Positions 53,603 to 64,000 of a stretch of DNA of 64,000 nucleotides are shown one piece after another. A model generated the notes under the pieces. It saw nothing but the letters and a program-made list of their open reading frames with translations. It did not search any database and was not told where the DNA came from. The position numbers were made by a program, and so were the translations under genes. Position 1 is the first letter of the stretch, and every line of letters starts with the position of its first letter. The stretch comes from Xenorhabdus kozodoii (lineage in GTDB: Bacteria > Pseudomonadota > Gammaproteobacteria > Enterobacterales > Enterobacteriaceae), in the NCBI RefSeq assembly GCF_002632875.1, contig NZ_NJCX01000003.1, positions 1 through 64,000 of the forward strand, written 5' to 3'.

Positions 53603-53664
53603 TGGCTATCTTAATTTTTACCACCAGTCACCAGTTTCTATCACTGATACCGTTTATGTTTATT

Positions 53665-53694
53665 CCGTGTTATACCAAACACGTTATAACACGG
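53665..53694 (-). terminator. Hairpin overlapping the clpA stop codon
   Basis: CCGTGTTATA (53665-53674) and TATAACACGG (53685-53694) pair perfectly over 10 bp around a 10-base loop; the right arm includes the last codons and stop of clpA. Likely part of clpA mRNA 3' end formation. No long T-run follows. Confidence 0.5.
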
Positions 53695-55969
53695 CATCTT
53701 CCGATCTCTTTTTATTCGATTTTTGATCGCTCTTAAAATCGTATACCAATGCCTGTTTGGCTTTATCAAGTTTAATCTTGACCGAGCCACCATGCACCAA
53801 AGAGCCAAATAATAACTCATTCGCCAGTGGTTTTTTGAGGTTGTCCTGAATTATACGGGCCATAGGACGCGCGCCCATCGCTTTATCATAACCTTTGTCA
53901 CATAGCCATTGGCGAGCATCTGCACTCACTTCCAGAGAGACACCTTTTTCATCCAGTTGGGCTTGTAACTCGACAATAAATTTATCAACAACTTGCTGAA
54001 TAACCTCAGAAGAAAGCGTATCAAACCAGATGATACCATCAAGACGATTGCGGAATTCAGGTGTGAAAATCCGTTTTATCTCTTCCATTCCATCCGTGCT
54101 GTTATCCTGTTCAGTGAACCCAATAGATTTACGCTGTATTTCACGTACCCCTGCATTGGTTGTCATCACCAAAATAACATTGCGAAAATCCGCCTTGCGG
54201 CCATTATTGTCGGTCAATGTACCATTATCCATAACCTGCAACAACAGGTTAAATACGTCAGGATGGGCCTTCTCAATCTCATCCAGTAACAGCACAGAAT
54301 GGGGATGTTTGATGATTGCATCGGTCAATAATCCACCCTGATCATACCCAACATAACCTGGTGGAGCGCCAATTAAACGGCTAACAGTATGGCGTTCCAT
54401 ATATTCTGACATATCAAATCGTAACAATTTGACATTCAATACCTTGGCAAGCTGGATTGTGACTTCGGTTTTTCCCACTCCCGTAGGCCCTGCGAACAAG
54501 AAAGATCCTACTGGCTTGTGATCTTGCCCCAATCCTGCACGGCTCATCTTAATGGCTTCCGTCAAAGCAGCAATAGCGTTGTCTTGACCAAAAACCAGCA
54601 TTTTCAAACGATCATCCAGTGTTCTCAAAACATCTTTATCACTGGCTGACACCGTTTTTTCTGGAATACGGGCTATACGAGCAACAATTGATTCAATATC
54701 GGTAACGTTGATCGTCTTTTTACGGCGGCTGGCTGGCACTAATCGGGTTCTTGCACCAGCCTCATCAATGACGTCAATGGCCTTATCCGGTAAATGACGG
54801 TCGGTAATGTACTTCACAGATAATTCAACTGCGGCTCGAATCGCTTTCGCTGTATAGCGAACATTATGGTGTGCTTCATATTTAGCGCGCAATCCATTGA
54901 TAATTTGCACGGTTTCTTCAGAAGAAGGCTCAAGAATATCGATTTTTTGGAACCGGCGAGCCAAAGCCCGATCTTTTTCAAAAATATTGCTAAATTCATG
55001 GTAGGTGGTTGAGCCAATTACCCGTATGCGTCCACTGGATAACAACGGTTTTATGAGATTGGCTGCGTCCACTTGCCCACCCGATGCGGCACCAGCACCA
55101 ATAATAGTATGAATTTCGTCAATAAAGAGAATGCTTTTACTGTCCTGCTCCAATGTTTTTAACAAAGACTTGAAGCGCTTCTCAAAATCACCACGATACT
55201 TTGTCCCCGCCAGCAATGAGCCAATATCCAGAGAATAGATGGTACAATCCTGCATCACTTCGGGAACATTCTTTTGCACAATACACCATGCAAGCCCCTC
55301 GGCAATAGCGGTCTTACCAACACCAGATTCTCCAACAAACAGAGGATTATTCTTGCGGCGACGGCAGAGTACCTGAATGGTTCTCTCTAATTCATTCTGA
55401 CGGCCAACCAGCGGATCAATTTGCCCTTTTTGTGCCAATTGATTCAGGTTAGTAGTGAAATTTTCCAATCGATCTTCATTCACCACCTGCTCTTCCTGTA
55501 CCGGATTGATATTATGGTGGGAGTCATTATCTGACTCATCTTTACGTGTTCCATGCGAGATGAAATTCACAACATCCAAACGACTAACGTCGTGCTTACG
55601 CAGTAAATAAGCTGCCTGGGATTCTTGTTCACTAAAAATGGCAACTAAGACATTCGCTCCAGAAACCTCCGAACGTCCCGAAGATTGGACATGAAATACT
55701 GCACGTTGCAAAACACGCTGAAAACTTAATGTTGGTTGCGTATCCCTGTCATCATTCTCAGATAACAAAGGCGTGGTTTGTGCAATAAAACTTTCTAACT
55801 CTTGGCGTAACATCGCCAAATCGACTTTACAAGCCTCCAGTGCTTCTCGCGCTGATGTGTTACTTAACAACGCCAGCAACAGGTGCTCTACAGTCATAAA
55901 TTCATGCCTGCTATCCCTTGCTTTGGCAAAAGCAATGTTGAGACTAAGCTCCAGTTCTTGATTGAGCAT
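53684..55969 (-). CDS. clpA: ATP-dependent Clp protease ATP-binding subunit ClpA
   Basis: ClpA is the AAA+ unfoldase that feeds substrates, including N-degrons delivered by ClpS, to ClpP. The 761-residue protein has the double Clp-N repeat (residues 1-145), AAA1 with Walker [18 protein letters not shown]2 with Walker [15 protein letters not shown], and the ClpP-docking loop KSIGFTEQD. The start [11 protein letters not shown] was chosen: GGAGG lies 6 bases upstream and it matches E. coli; an upstream GTG would add two residues. 31 bases separate it from clpS. Confidence 0.97.
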   Translation of the reverse strand: MLNQELELSLNIAFAKARDSRHEFMTVEHLLLALLSNTSAREALEACKVDLAMLRQELESFIAQTTPLLSENDDRDTQPTLSFQRVLQRAVFHVQSSGRSEVSGANVLVAIFSEQESQAAYLLRKHDVSRLDVVNFISHGTRKDESDNDSHHNINPVQEEQVVNEDRLENFTTNLNQLAQKGQIDPLVGRQNELERTIQVLCRRRKNNPLFVGESGVGKTAIAEGLAWCIVQKNVPEVMQDCTIYSLDIGSLLAGTKYRGDFEKRFKSLLKTLEQDSKSILFIDEIHTIIGAGAASGGQVDAANLIKPLLSSGRIRVIGSTTYHEFSNIFEKDRALARRFQKIDILEPSSEETVQIINGLRAKYEAHHNVRYTAKAIRAAVELSVKYITDRHLPDKAIDVIDEAGARTRLVPASRRKKTINVTDIESIVARIARIPEKTVSASDKDVLRTLDDRLKMLVFGQDNAIAALTEAIKMSRAGLGQDHKPVGSFLFAGPTGVGKTEVTIQLAKVLNVKLLRFDMSEYMERHTVSRLIGAPPGYVGYDQGGLLTDAIIKHPHSVLLLDEIEKAHPDVFNLLLQVMDNGTLTDNNGRKADFRNVILVMTTNAGVREIQRKSIGFTEQDNSTDGMEEIKRIFTPEFRNRLDGIIWFDTLSSEVIQQVVDKFIVELQAQLDEKGVSLEVSADARQWLCDKGYDKAMGARPMARIIQDNLKKPLANELLFGSLVHGGSVKIKLDKAKQALVYDFKSDQKSNKKRSEDAVL

Positions 55970-56000
55970 AAGCACCTCCTTCTAATTTCAGTAAGCCAGA

Positions 56001-56321
56001 TCAGACCTTTTCTAGCGTGCAAAGTAACGGATGCTCGTGCTCCTTAGCATACATGTTCACTTGCGCAGCTTTCGTTTCTGCGACCTCTGCCGTATAAATT
56101 CCGCAAACTGCCTTTCCTTTGTAGTGGACATCCAGCATTAGTTGCGTTGCTTGTTCAACATCATAAGAAAAGAACTTTTGCAATACGTCAACCACAAACT
56201 CCATAGGGGTATAGTCGTCATTGTTCAAAATAACCTGATACATTGATGGCGGTTGTAGTTTTTGTTTTACATCGTCCTTAATAAATTCTTTAACTTTCAA
56301 ATTGTTATAAAACTCAGTCAT
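56001..56321 (-). CDS. clpS: ATP-dependent Clp protease adaptor ClpS
   Basis: ClpS binds N-terminal Leu, Phe, Tyr and Trp and hands substrates to ClpAP. The 106-residue protein has a flexible N-terminus, then [20 protein letters not shown] (substrate-pocket Asn/Asp) and the [20 protein letters not shown] core. The start [10 protein letters not shown] has GGAAG upstream; a longer frame adds 18 unconserved residues. Operon clpS-clpA. Confidence 0.96.
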   Translation of the reverse strand: MTEFYNNLKVKEFIKDDVKQKLQPPSMYQVILNNDDYTPMEFVVDVLQKFFSYDVEQATQLMLDVHYKGKAVCGIYTAEVAETKAAQVNMYAKEHEHPLLCTLEKV

Positions 56322-56645
56322 TATTCTTCCGCTGGGTAGTAACTGTCCGCTGGATTTTAGTATGAACGCATTCATTCAACTGCTATATATTTTATCACTT
56401 CATAAAGCACTCTGCTTACCCTCTTCCTTAGATTAACGGATCAGTATCTTGCCTAAAAATCGGATATCGTTATCTATATCAAACTTTAGCCATTTGAGAC
56501 AGCTTGGCGTTGTTTATATGCTTGACGACGTAACGAATTTCACTACAGTATATTTTATGAACACCGCTTACTCTGGGCGTCTGTTCATTTTTTTAATGTT
56601 TAGTGACTCCTAAATCCGAAATCGTGATACGAGGGATAGAGAAGT
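56322..56645. other. clpS-cspD divergent intergenic region
   Basis: 324 bases holding the promoters of the divergent clpS-clpA and cspD units. For cspD, TTGACG (56522-56527) and TACAGT (56544-56549) with a 16-base spacer make a plausible sigma-70 promoter about 90 bases before the ATG. AT-rich; no coding frame or RNA gene recognised. Confidence 0.45.
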
Positions 56646-56891
56646 ATGGAAACAGGTACTGTTAAATGGTTCAATAATGCAAAGGGCTTTGGATTTATTT
56701 GCCCAGCTGGAGGGGGTGAGGACATATTCGCTCACTATTCAACCATTCAGATGGATGGTTATAGGACACTGAAAGCTGGACAAAAAGTAAACTTTAGTGT
56801 TCATCAAGGCCCCAAAGGTAACCACGCCAGCCTTATTGTGCCTCTGGAAGAGGGTGCAAAATCAAAAAAGAGTGATCCGATAAGCTCATAA
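56646..56891 (+). CDS. cspD: Cold-shock-like protein CspD
   Basis: CspD is a stationary-phase single-stranded nucleic-acid-binding protein that inhibits replication in E. coli. The 81-residue protein has RNP1 KGFGFICP and RNP2 DIFAHYST and the CspD-specific GPKGNHASLIVPLEE tail, longer at the C-terminus than E. coli CspD (74). Divergent from clpS as in E. coli, with its own promoter candidate and a strong terminator. Confidence 0.96.
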   Translation: METGTVKWFNNAKGFGFICPAGGGEDIFAHYSTIQMDGYRTLKAGQKVNFSVHQGPKGNHASLIVPLEEGAKSKKSDPISS

Positions 56892-56895
56892 TTTC

Positions 56896-56932
56896 CACGC
56901 CACAAATAGACTATAGACTTATTTGTGGCGTG
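56896..56932. terminator. Bidirectional terminator between cspD and macB
   Basis: CACGCCACAAATA (56896-56908) and TATTTGTGGCGTG (56920-56932) form a perfect 13-bp stem with an 11-base loop between convergent cspD and macB. Confidence 0.8.
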
Positions 56933-56937
56933 CTGTT

Positions 56938-58893
56938 CTATTCTCTTGCTAAAGCCTCTATAGGATCAAGGCGAGCTGCGTTTTTCGCAGGCAAGAAACC
57001 AAAGATCACCCCTATTGCTGTTGAGCAACCAAACGCGATGATGAATGCCATAATGTTATAAGTGACATTCCATTTTGGTAACATCAACTGCGCAATCAAA
57101 GAAAAGCTGTATGACAGGATAATCCCTATAATTCCCCCGATTAAACAAACCAAAACGGCTTCAATAAGAAATTGCTGCATAATGTCACTGGTTCTGGCGC
57201 CCACCGCCATACGAATACCAATTTCCTTGGTACGTTCGGTCACTGATACCAACATGATATTCATGACACCAATTCCCCCAACAATTAGGGATATTACTGC
57301 AACTAACGTCAAGAATATTTGCAGCGTCCGTGTTGTTTTACCCACTATTTTAATCGTTTTATTAATGTTATAAGTGTGGATGTCTTTTTTGCCGTGACGG
57401 AATATCAACAATTGATTAAGTTTTTCTTCCGCTTCATTGGAGTCATAGCCATCTTTCAACCTGACAACAATCGTATTCAAGTAACTTTGATTCATTAAAC
57501 GGCTATTCATCGTACTGTACGGTAACCAAATTTGTAATGTATTACTGCCATAAAGGTTTTGCCCACTGGTAATGACACCCACTACCGTCAAAGGCATATT
57601 TGTCAACAGTAACTCTTTGCCTATCACATTATCTTGGTTAGGGAAAAACTTCTTACGTGTATTTTCATCAATGATAACCACTTGAGACTGGCGCTCGATC
57701 ATTTCTGAAGTAAAAGGAATGCCTTGAATAAATTTCATGGCATAGACCTGAAAAAATTCACTTCCTACACCCGTTATTTGTGCGTTGGCATCTATATTGC
57801 CTTGACGCAAACGCCCAGCGCTTGCAAATTCAGGAGACGCAGCCTGAACATAGGATTGAGATTTGATTGCCGGAATATCAGTAAGCTTCAGTGCCTGCAT
57901 ATCCAGGGCGCTATCACTACCAAAATCTTTGCCTGGATAAATGGATATAGAATTCGTTGCAATAGATCTAATATGTGATAACACCATCGCTTTTGCCGCA
58001 TCACCAATCACCAGGATGGTGACGACAGATGCAATGCCTATGATAATCCCAAGCATTGTCAGCAAAGTACGTAGCTTATTCACATTCATGGCACGCCATG
58101 CCATCAATAAGGCTTCATTAAAACGTCCCCAGGTTTGTTGTACTGAAGAGTTTTTCACATTGACAGTTTTTGCATTCTCAGAAGAAATATGGGGCGATGT
58201 TTGACATTCAGATGAGCGTAATTCACGTATGATGCGTCCATCTTTAATTTCAATCACCCTTTGAGCCTGTGCAGCAACATTAGGATCATGAGTAACAATA
58301 ACGACCGTATGTCCGCGTTGGCAGAGCTTTTTTAAGATGTCCATCATTTCCTGGCCGGAAGTACTATCTAATGCTCCCGTCGGTTCATCAGCAAGAATGA
58401 CTTGCCCCCCATTCATCAATGCCCTGGCAATGCTGACACGTTGCTGCTGCCCACCAGAAAGCTGGCTTGGTTGATAGTTAATCCGATTTCCCAATCCAAG
58501 GTTCTTTAGCAGTTCAACTGCCCGTTCACGGCGTTGAGTTTTGGAAGTGCCGGAATAAATTGCGGGGATCTCAACGTTTTGCTCGGCGGTTAAATGAGAC
58601 AATAAATGATAGCGCTGAAAAATGAACCCAAAATATTCCCTGCGCAACTCTGCCAATTGATCACTATCCAAATCAGCAATATTGCTTCCTGCGACCCAAT
58701 ACTCTCCGCTGCTGGGTTTATCCAGGCAGCCAAGAATATTCATTAAAGTAGACTTACCTGAACCGGAAGCGCCAACAATCGCCACCATTTCCCCGGCCTG
58801 TATGGATAACGAGATATCATCTAAAACAGTCACCTGACCTTCTCCAGCCTGATAGTGGCGACTCACATTTTTCAGTTCCAGTAACGTACTCAT
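56938..58893 (-). CDS. macB: Macrolide export ATP-binding/permease protein MacB
   Basis: MacB is the mechanotransmitting ABC transporter that works with MacA and TolC to expel macrolides, heat-stable toxins and other substrates from the periplasm. The 651-residue protein has an N-terminal ATPase (Walker [17 protein letters not shown], signature [16 protein letters not shown], Walker [13 protein letters not shown]), then four membrane segments around a large periplasmic domain (segments near residues 275, 525, 575 and 615). Length fits MacB (648). It follows macA after 2 bases. Confidence 0.96.
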   Translation of the reverse strand: MSTLLELKNVSRHYQAGEGQVTVLDDISLSIQAGEMVAIVGASGSGKSTLMNILGCLDKPSSGEYWVAGSNIADLDSDQLAELRREYFGFIFQRYHLLSHLTAEQNVEIPAIYSGTSKTQRRERAVELLKNLGLGNRINYQPSQLSGGQQQRVSIARALMNGGQVILADEPTGALDSTSGQEMMDILKKLCQRGHTVVIVTHDPNVAAQAQRVIEIKDGRIIRELRSSECQTSPHISSENAKTVNVKNSSVQQTWGRFNEALLMAWRAMNVNKLRTLLTMLGIIIGIASVVTILVIGDAAKAMVLSHIRSIATNSISIYPGKDFGSDSALDMQALKLTDIPAIKSQSYVQAASPEFASAGRLRQGNIDANAQITGVGSEFFQVYAMKFIQGIPFTSEMIERQSQVVIIDENTRKKFFPNQDNVIGKELLLTNMPLTVVGVITSGQNLYGSNTLQIWLPYSTMNSRLMNQSYLNTIVVRLKDGYDSNEAEEKLNQLLIFRHGKKDIHTYNINKTIKIVGKTTRTLQIFLTLVAVISLIVGGIGVMNIMLVSVTERTKEIGIRMAVGARTSDIMQQFLIEAVLVCLIGGIIGIILSYSFSLIAQLMLPKWNVTYNIMAFIIAFGCSTAIGVIFGFLPAKNAARLDPIEALARE

Positions 58894-58895
58894 TA

Positions 58896-60041
58896 TTACT
58901 CCTCTACGCTACTATCACTGCGACTGGTGATCACACGTTCGTTTTCCTTCAACCCGGATAGCACCTGAATATTCGTATTATCAAAAGCGCCTACCGTGAT
59001 TTTACGTTTTTCTACTTTACCATTATTTAAGACACTCACTTCATATTGGGTTGAAGGTGCATATTGGGTTGAAGATGTATCCTGATGAGAAGAGATATCC
59101 AGAGCTGAAATTGGGATCATCAAAACATCATGCAGCGCCTGGAGTTTTATTTTTATTTGGGCAGTCATCTGCAAGCGCAAGATATGACTAGGGTTAGGGA
59201 CTTCAAAACGGGCATAGTAGAAAATCGCGTTATTCACAACTTGCGGTGTTGGCAGAATATCTTTCAGAACACTGTGAAATTGCTTCCTTGGCGCTCCCAA
59301 GATAGTAAAAGTTACGTCCTGTCCGGGTCTTAAATTAATGACATCGGCCTCTGAGACTTCTGCATTAACAATCATCGTATCGAGATTGGCGAGTGTCAGG
59401 ATAGTAGGTGCTTGCTGTGCAGCAATCACCGTTTGGCCCTGAAATGTTTTAATATCTGTCACAATGCCCTCGATTGGGGCAGTAATTCTGGTATATTGCA
59501 AATTCGTTTTCGCCGTATCAAGCTTGGCCTTATTTTGCTTAAGTTGCGCCATGAGATCGTCAATTCTGGCTGTTTTGGATTGCATATCTGTTATGCTGGA
59601 ATCCAATTCTTGGCGGGACGTTAAGTGTAATTTCGACAAATGATTCAGGCGATTCACTTTGAGTTGTGCAAGTTTTAATTCGGACTGTGCCCCACGGAGA
59701 TTAGCCTCCAGTGATTTTGCTGTTTCCTGAATTTCTTCCACGGAATTTTTTGCAGTTTGGGGATCAATCAATGCCAGCAATTGACCCGGTTTAACTTTAT
59801 CCCCCAATTTCACATAAAGCTCTTTCAACTGACCACTAACCTGAGCGCCTACATCAACCTTACTGACCGCATCCAACTTACCTACCGCCAGGACACTCCT
59901 TTCGAAATCCCCCTTTACCACCGGACTGGTCTGATATGTAATGGGCTTTGGAAAAAAGAATAAATAAAACAATAGAAAGGCAACAGCTATGAGGAAAAGC
60001 CCAGCCGCAACCCAACGATATTTGGTAGAAAGAAGTTTCAT
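58896..60041 (-). CDS. macA: Macrolide transport periplasmic adaptor MacA
   Basis: MacA is the membrane-fusion protein linking MacB to TolC. The 381-residue protein has an N-terminal membrane anchor (residues ~12-32), lipoyl/beta-barrel domains ([40 protein letters not shown]) and a helical hairpin (residues ~95-170). The ATG at 60041 ([10 protein letters not shown]) is preferred over two upstream TTG codons. It is the first gene of the leftward macAB operon; the next 430 bases upstream form the macAB-lysO divergent region. Confidence 0.95.
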   Translation of the reverse strand: MKLLSTKYRWVAAGLFLIAVAFLLFYLFFFPKPITYQTSPVVKGDFERSVLAVGKLDAVSKVDVGAQVSGQLKELYVKLGDKVKPGQLLALIDPQTAKNSVEEIQETAKSLEANLRGAQSELKLAQLKVNRLNHLSKLHLTSRQELDSSITDMQSKTARIDDLMAQLKQNKAKLDTAKTNLQYTRITAPIEGIVTDIKTFQGQTVIAAQQAPTILTLANLDTMIVNAEVSEADVINLRPGQDVTFTILGAPRKQFHSVLKDILPTPQVVNNAIFYYARFEVPNPSHILRLQMTAQIKIKLQALHDVLMIPISALDISSHQDTSSTQYAPSTQYEVSVLNNGKVEKRKITVGAFDNTNIQVLSGLKENERVITSRSDSSVEE

Positions 60042-60472
60042 CAACAAATACCCACCATTATAAGATGTTATCTCATTACTTCACTTGCACTTTACTGTAG
60101 AAGACATAAACGGATCCTATCAATGGGATATTTATGATAAGAAAACTTTCTGATATGTCCTCTTTTACTCTCAGAATCAAAGCCTGGAATTGCCTCACCT
60201 ATTTTCGTCAAGTATCAGAACCTACTTAAAACCGGGAATGGCTAAATATTACATAAATATATATTCAATTTCTCCCTATCGGATTGACTGAATCTTATTG
60301 ATAACAACTATTATTAGGGATTAAAAAATGCGTTGAGTTTCAGCATGTTTCCCTTTACCCTACTTGTTATATTAGTGTAACTTTTTTGTTTCTGTGCATT
60401 TGCCAGCCATTGTGACTGATCATAGTCATTAGAATGAGATAAAAACATTTTCATTGGATAAGGATGTGGATT
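60042..60472. other. macA-lysO divergent intergenic region
   Basis: 431 AT-rich bases between divergent genes. It should hold both promoters; TTGTTA..TATT-like elements lie near 60360-60380 toward lysO. No coding frame, RNA gene or strong palindrome was recognised. Confidence 0.4.
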
Positions 60473-61375
60473 ATGTATTCGGGATTATTAATTATTCTCC
60501 TGCCCCTAACTCTGGGTTACCTTATTCATCTGAATAATAAACCGATACTAACCCTTGTACACCGACTACTCAATGCCATGGTGTATATTATCCTCATTCT
60601 GATGGGTATCAGCCTTGCCATGCTGGAAAACCTGGGCAGTAATTTACTTTTTATCTTGCTGTATGCGACGACGTTTTTCCTGTGCATTTTTATCATTAAT
60701 GTGTTAGCGCTTCTCCTTCTGGATAGACGAAATCCGTGGATGGGTAATGCACATAAGCAAGAAAAGCCCCCTTCACGCTTACACATGGCTTTGGATTCCG
60801 TTAAATTATGTGGTGCATTAGCATCAGGATTTCTTATTGGGTTAACCGGCTGGTCATGGTTCCATTTCTCCAGCCGTGCCAGTGAAATTGCGTTAATATT
60901 TTTACTCTTTTTAGTTGGGGTCCAACTACGCAATAATGGTATGAACCTAAAGCAAACACTACTGAACCGCCGCGGTATGATCACCGCCATAGTGGTTGCA
61001 GGCAGTTCCCTGCTAGGGGGTGTACTGGCTGCATTTTTGTTGGGATTACCGACCAAAACGGGCCTTGCTATTGCATCAGGATATGGTTGGTATTCCCTTT
61101 CCGGCATTTTAATTTCTGACGCTTACGGGCCTGTACTGGGTAGCACTGCTTTTTTTAATGACTTAGCTCGTGAATTAGCCTCCATCATGCTGATTCCTAT
61201 GCTAATAAACCGTTATCGTGCAACCGCATTAGGTTTAACAGGGGCAACTTCAATCGACTTTACCTTACCGATCTTACAACGCTGTGGAGGTGTAAGTATC
61301 GTGCCGGCAGCCATTGTTCATGGTTTTATCTTGAGCCTACTAACACCTCTGTTCATCGCATTTTTTACTCGCTAA
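60473..61375 (+). CDS. lysO: L-lysine exporter LysO (YbjE)
   Basis: LysO is an inner-membrane lysine exporter. The 300-residue protein has about eight hydrophobic segments and conserved LysO blocks LLFLVGVQLRNNGMNLKQTLL-type (VQLRNNGMNLKQ), SGYGWYSLSGILISDAYGPV, AAFFNDLARE and VPAAIVHGFILSLL. The start MYSGLLIILLP fits E. coli (MFSGLLIIL) and has AAGGA 8 bases upstream; the ATG nine bases earlier is the alternative. In E. coli expression responds to lysine through ArgP; no site was identified here. Confidence 0.95.
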   Translation: MYSGLLIILLPLTLGYLIHLNNKPILTLVHRLLNAMVYIILILMGISLAMLENLGSNLLFILLYATTFFLCIFIINVLALLLLDRRNPWMGNAHKQEKPPSRLHMALDSVKLCGALASGFLIGLTGWSWFHFSSRASEIALIFLLFLVGVQLRNNGMNLKQTLLNRRGMITAIVVAGSSLLGGVLAAFLLGLPTKTGLAIASGYGWYSLSGILISDAYGPVLGSTAFFNDLARELASIMLIPMLINRYRATALGLTGATSIDFTLPILQRCGGVSIVPAAIVHGFILSLLTPLFIAFFTR

Positions 61376-61610
61376 AAATAATCTTGGTTTGGCGCATAAA
61401 CTGCGTAAAAAAATTTTTTTGATATAAATTTTGATATGAAAATTAACCTATATTGTTAAAAAAGAGCAAAAACGATCTAGGAAACCGCCAGCAATTTGAT
61501 TAGTTAACTTATTAATTCGATTAAAATGCCAATTTTATGCAGGCATTATTGCATAGTTATATTTATCGGATTAATATCTCAGCAACCAATTAACTATTCA
61601 TATTTTTCGC

Positions 61611-62339
61611 ATGAGCATTCAATTAAAAAACATAAATTGTTTCTATGGCTCACAACAGGCTCTGTTTGATATCAATTTTGCATGTACATCAGGCGAAACT
61701 GTAGTGTTGCTAGGACCGAGCGGAGCTGGGAAAAGTTCTTTGCTGCGTGTCTTAAATTTACTGGAGATGCCTCGCTCTGGGTTACTCAAGGTAGCAACAC
61801 ATCAATTTGATTTTAAACAGCAACCTAACCACAAAGAAATTCTCGCATTGCGACAAAGCGTTGGCATGGTCTTCCAGCAATACAATTTATGGCCACACTT
61901 AACTGTGATGGATAATTTGATTGAAGCACCTTGCCGGGTATTAAAACAATCTAAACAACAAGTGCGAGAAAAAGCGGTAAAACTCCTTTCCCGACTTCGT
62001 TTGGATGAATTCGCCCACCGTTTTCCCCTGCACCTGTCTGGTGGTCAGCAACAACGGGTGGCCATTGCACGTGCGTTAATGATGGAGCCTCAAGTTTTAT
62101 TGTTTGATGAACCCACCGCTGCACTCGATCCCGAAATCACTGCCCAGGTTATTGACATTATCAAAGAGCTGGCAGGAACCGGTATCACCCAGATTATAGT
62201 AACTCACGAAGTCGAATTGGCTCGCAAAATAGCAAGCCAAGTTGTATATATGGAACAAGGACACATTATCGAACAAGGTGACCCAACGCATTTTATGCAT
62301 CCCCAAACAGAAGCCTTTGCTCACTATTTATCACACTGA
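61611..62339 (+). CDS. artP: Arginine ABC transporter ATP-binding protein ArtP
   Basis: ArtP is the ATPase of the ArtPIQM(J) arginine uptake system. The 242-residue protein has Walker [21 protein letters not shown]-loop [13 protein letters not shown], signature [16 protein letters not shown], Walker [14 protein letters not shown] and switch His in IVTHEVELA. Length equals E. coli ArtP. The ATG has no recognisable Shine-Dalgarno. First gene of artPIQM; ArgR boxes would be expected upstream but none was clear. Confidence 0.96.
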   Translation: MSIQLKNINCFYGSQQALFDINFACTSGETVVLLGPSGAGKSSLLRVLNLLEMPRSGLLKVATHQFDFKQQPNHKEILALRQSVGMVFQQYNLWPHLTVMDNLIEAPCRVLKQSKQQVREKAVKLLSRLRLDEFAHRFPLHLSGGQQQRVAIARALMMEPQVLLFDEPTAALDPEITAQVIDIIKELAGTGITQIIVTHEVELARKIASQVVYMEQGHIIEQGDPTHFMHPQTEAFAHYLSH

Positions 62340-62409
62340 AATAATCGATTACAAAACCAACATCAAAGCAGTTATCAACCATAAAGTTCATAACCAACAG
62401 GATATTGCT

Positions 62410-63147
62410 ATGAAAAAATTATTGTTTGCAGCCTTATTGAGTGCAGTCACTTTATCAGCAACCGCAGCAGAAAAAGCCACTCTCCGTTTTGCAACAGAAG
62501 CCACTTACCCTCCATTCGAATTTATTGATGCAAACAATAAAATCCAAGGATTCGACGTCGATTTAGCGAATGCCATATGTGCAAAGCTCAACACAGCATG
62601 TACATTCACCAATCAGGCTTTCGACAGCCTCATTCCCAGCCTAAAATTCCGCCGTTCTGACGTTTTGATGGCGGGGATCGACATTACACCCGATCGCCAA
62701 AAGCAAGTTGATTTCACCCAAACCTATTACGATAACTCTGCTATTTTCGTTGCTATCAAAGGGAAATTCGCTCACGTTGCCGACCTTAAAGGAAAACAAG
62801 TAGGAACGCAAAATGGCACTACCCACCAAAAATATCTGATGGAGCAACATAAAGAACTCAGAACCGTGCCTTATGACAGCTACCAAAATGCCATCCTTGA
62901 TTTAAAAAATGGCCGGATTGATGCGTTGTTCGGCGATACTGCCGTTGTCCATGAGTGGCTGAAAAAGAATAGTGAATTAGGCACAGTTGGCGATAAGGTG
63001 ACAGACAAAAATTACTTTGGTATCGGTTTAGGCATTGCAGTTCGCAAAGGCAATACTGAGTTGCTGGATAAACTGAACAAAGCACTAACGGAAGTTAAAC
63101 AAGACGGGACTTACGATACCCTCTACAAAAAATGGTTTAGCCAATAA
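62410..63147 (+). CDS. artI: Arginine-binding periplasmic protein ArtI
   Basis: This is the solute-binding protein of the art system. The 245-residue precursor has a signal peptide ([20 protein letters not shown]) and SBP family 3 signatures [37 protein letters not shown] and [17 protein letters not shown]. It is closer to E. coli ArtI than ArtJ ([21 protein letters not shown]), and its place between artP and artQ is that of artI. AACAGGATATTGCT precedes the ATG (AGGA, spacing 7). Confidence 0.94.
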   Translation: MKKLLFAALLSAVTLSATAAEKATLRFATEATYPPFEFIDANNKIQGFDVDLANAICAKLNTACTFTNQAFDSLIPSLKFRRSDVLMAGIDITPDRQKQVDFTQTYYDNSAIFVAIKGKFAHVADLKGKQVGTQNGTTHQKYLMEQHKELRTVPYDSYQNAILDLKNGRIDALFGDTAVVHEWLKKNSELGTVGDKVTDKNYFGIGLGIAVRKGNTELLDKLNKALTEVKQDGTYDTLYKKWFSQ

Positions 63148-63158
63148 ACGCAATCCTA

Positions 63159-63875
63159 ATGAATGAACTTCAATCTTTAATCAGCGCCGCCGGCGTCACC
63201 GTCGGCCTTGCTATTTCCTCGCTTGCCGTCGGTTTAGTTCTGGCAATGCTTTTTGCTGCGTGGGAATCCACTCGCTGGAAACCTATCGCCTTTTTAGGCT
63301 CCTGCTGGGTTACCTTGATCCGAGGGCTACCTGAAATTTTGGTGGTTCTCTTCATCTATTTTGGCAGTTCACAGTTTCTTATTACATTGTCGGAAGGTTT
63401 TGATCTCAATCTCATTGTCTGGCACGTTAGAATACAGATGGAGATTGATAACTTTGATGTCAGCCCTTTCCTGTGCGGCGTTATTGCCCTGTCTCTGCTC
63501 TATTCTGCTTATGCTTCACAAACATTGCGGGGAGCATTAAAAGCGGTTCCAATAGGACAATGGGAAGCCGGTCAGGCTCTTGGATTAAGCCAAAGTCGCA
63601 TCTTTTTTCGCTTGATAATGCCCCAAATGTGGCGCCATGCCTTACCAGGGCTTGGTAATCAATGGCTAGTTTTATTAAAAGATACCGCCTTGGTTTCATT
63701 AATTAGCGTTAATGATCTGATGTTACAAACAAAAAGTATCGCAACCCGCACTCAGGAGCCATTCACATGGTATATGATTGTTGCTGTGATCTATCTGATA
63801 ATCACCCTAGCCAGCCAGTTTATTCTTAAACAGCTTGAAATGCGCGCCATCCATTTTGAACGGAGTGCTTCATGA
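63159..63875 (+). CDS. artQ: Arginine ABC transporter permease ArtQ
   Basis: ArtQ is an inner-membrane permease of the art system. The 238-residue protein has about five membrane segments and the EAA loop [20 protein letters not shown] (about residues 140-160), which contacts ArtP. Length equals E. coli ArtQ. It overlaps the artM start by a few bases. Confidence 0.96.
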   Translation: MNELQSLISAAGVTVGLAISSLAVGLVLAMLFAAWESTRWKPIAFLGSCWVTLIRGLPEILVVLFIYFGSSQFLITLSEGFDLNLIVWHVRIQMEIDNFDVSPFLCGVIALSLLYSAYASQTLRGALKAVPIGQWEAGQALGLSQSRIFFRLIMPQMWRHALPGLGNQWLVLLKDTALVSLISVNDLMLQTKSIATRTQEPFTWYMIVAVIYLIITLASQFILKQLEMRAIHFERSAS

Positions 63876-64000
63876 TGTTTGAATATATCAAGGAAATTTT
63901 ACCCGGCTTGCAAACCAGCCTCAGTTTGACGTTTTCAGCGCTGCTGGCTGCATTCATGCTATCTGTTGTCTTGACCATGATTTTGACAATGAAATTGCCG
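63872..64000 (+). CDS. artM: Arginine ABC transporter permease ArtM, 5' part
   Basis: The frame begins [20 protein letters not shown] and runs into the window edge. E. coli ArtM starts MFEYLPELMKGLHTSL, so the second ATG (63875) is the conserved start; GGAG at 63862 serves either. It overlaps artQ by one or four bases. Second permease half of the transporter; truncated only by the window. Confidence 0.9.
   Translation, partial: MMFEYIKEILPGLQTSLSLTFSALLAAFMLSVVLTMILTMKLP

Noticed and set aside
53541..53683. A tRNA-Ser gene downstream of infA, as in E. coli
   Set aside because: The segment holds only two hairpins; no cloverleaf or TTC-A arm sequence was found.

Overview
The window is a piece of a gammaproteobacterial chromosome from order Enterobacterales, most likely Morganellaceae (Xenorhabdus or Photorhabdus; the genus is an inference). 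Most genes encode proteins recognisable as close counterparts of E. coli K-12 proteins, in nearly the E. coli 19-21 minute order (macAB-cspD-clpSA-infA-aat-cydCD-trxB-lrp-ftsK-lolA-rarA-serS-pflAB-focA-ycaO-serC-aroA-cmk-rpsA-ihfB-comEC-msbA-lpxK-ycaR-kdsB-elyC-cmoM-mukFEB-ldtD). Spacers are AT-rich and carry palindromic repeats not seen in E. coli. No rRNA, tRNA, CRISPR array or intact insertion sequence was recognised.

Layout. 1-4.1 kb is an accessory, decaying region: a small SDR oxidoreductase, a sarcosine-oxidase-like flavoprotein gene fused by an apparent deletion to the back part of a flavin amine oxidase gene (which also has a frameshift), and a decayed ISAs1-type transposase. 4.1-13.5 kb holds ldtD and the cmoM-mukF-mukE-mukB condensin operon. 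13.7-23.9 kb holds elyC, then the envelope operon comEC-msbA-lpxK-ycaR-kdsB, then ihfB, rpsA and cmk. 24.1-26.6 kb is serC-aroA. 27.4-39.3 kb combines conserved anaerobic genes (ycaO, focA, pflB, pflA, with an FNR box before focA) and periplasmic asparaginase with inserted accessory genes: a secreted metallophosphoesterase with an aegerolysin-like N-terminal domain, a secreted DNase I/sphingomyelinase-fold phosphoesterase, a polytopic membrane protein and a tiny secreted six-cysteine peptide. 39.5-47.0 kb is serS, rarA, lolA, ftsK, lrp; 47.9-56.9 kb is trxB, cydDC, aat, infA, clpA, clpS, cspD; 56.9-64 kb is macAB, lysO and the arginine transporter artPIQ(M), cut by the window edge.

How the genes work together. 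The core covers chromosome organisation (MukBEF, FtsK, IHF), lipid A/KDO supply and export (MsbA, LpxK, KdsB), envelope biogenesis (LdtD, ElyC, LolA), translation (S1, IF1, SerRS), protein turnover (ClpAPS, Aat), anaerobic pyruvate metabolism (FocA, PflBA) and cytochrome bd assembly (CydDC).

The most interesting content is secreted cargo around the pfl locus. The aegerolysin-like/metallophosphoesterase fusion stands out because aegerolysins of fungi bind the invertebrate sphingolipid ceramide phosphoethanolamine, which would suit an insect-associated bacterium. That function is a hypothesis. A family of 75-105 bp palindromic elements whose stems show compensatory changes lies around these same accessory genes.
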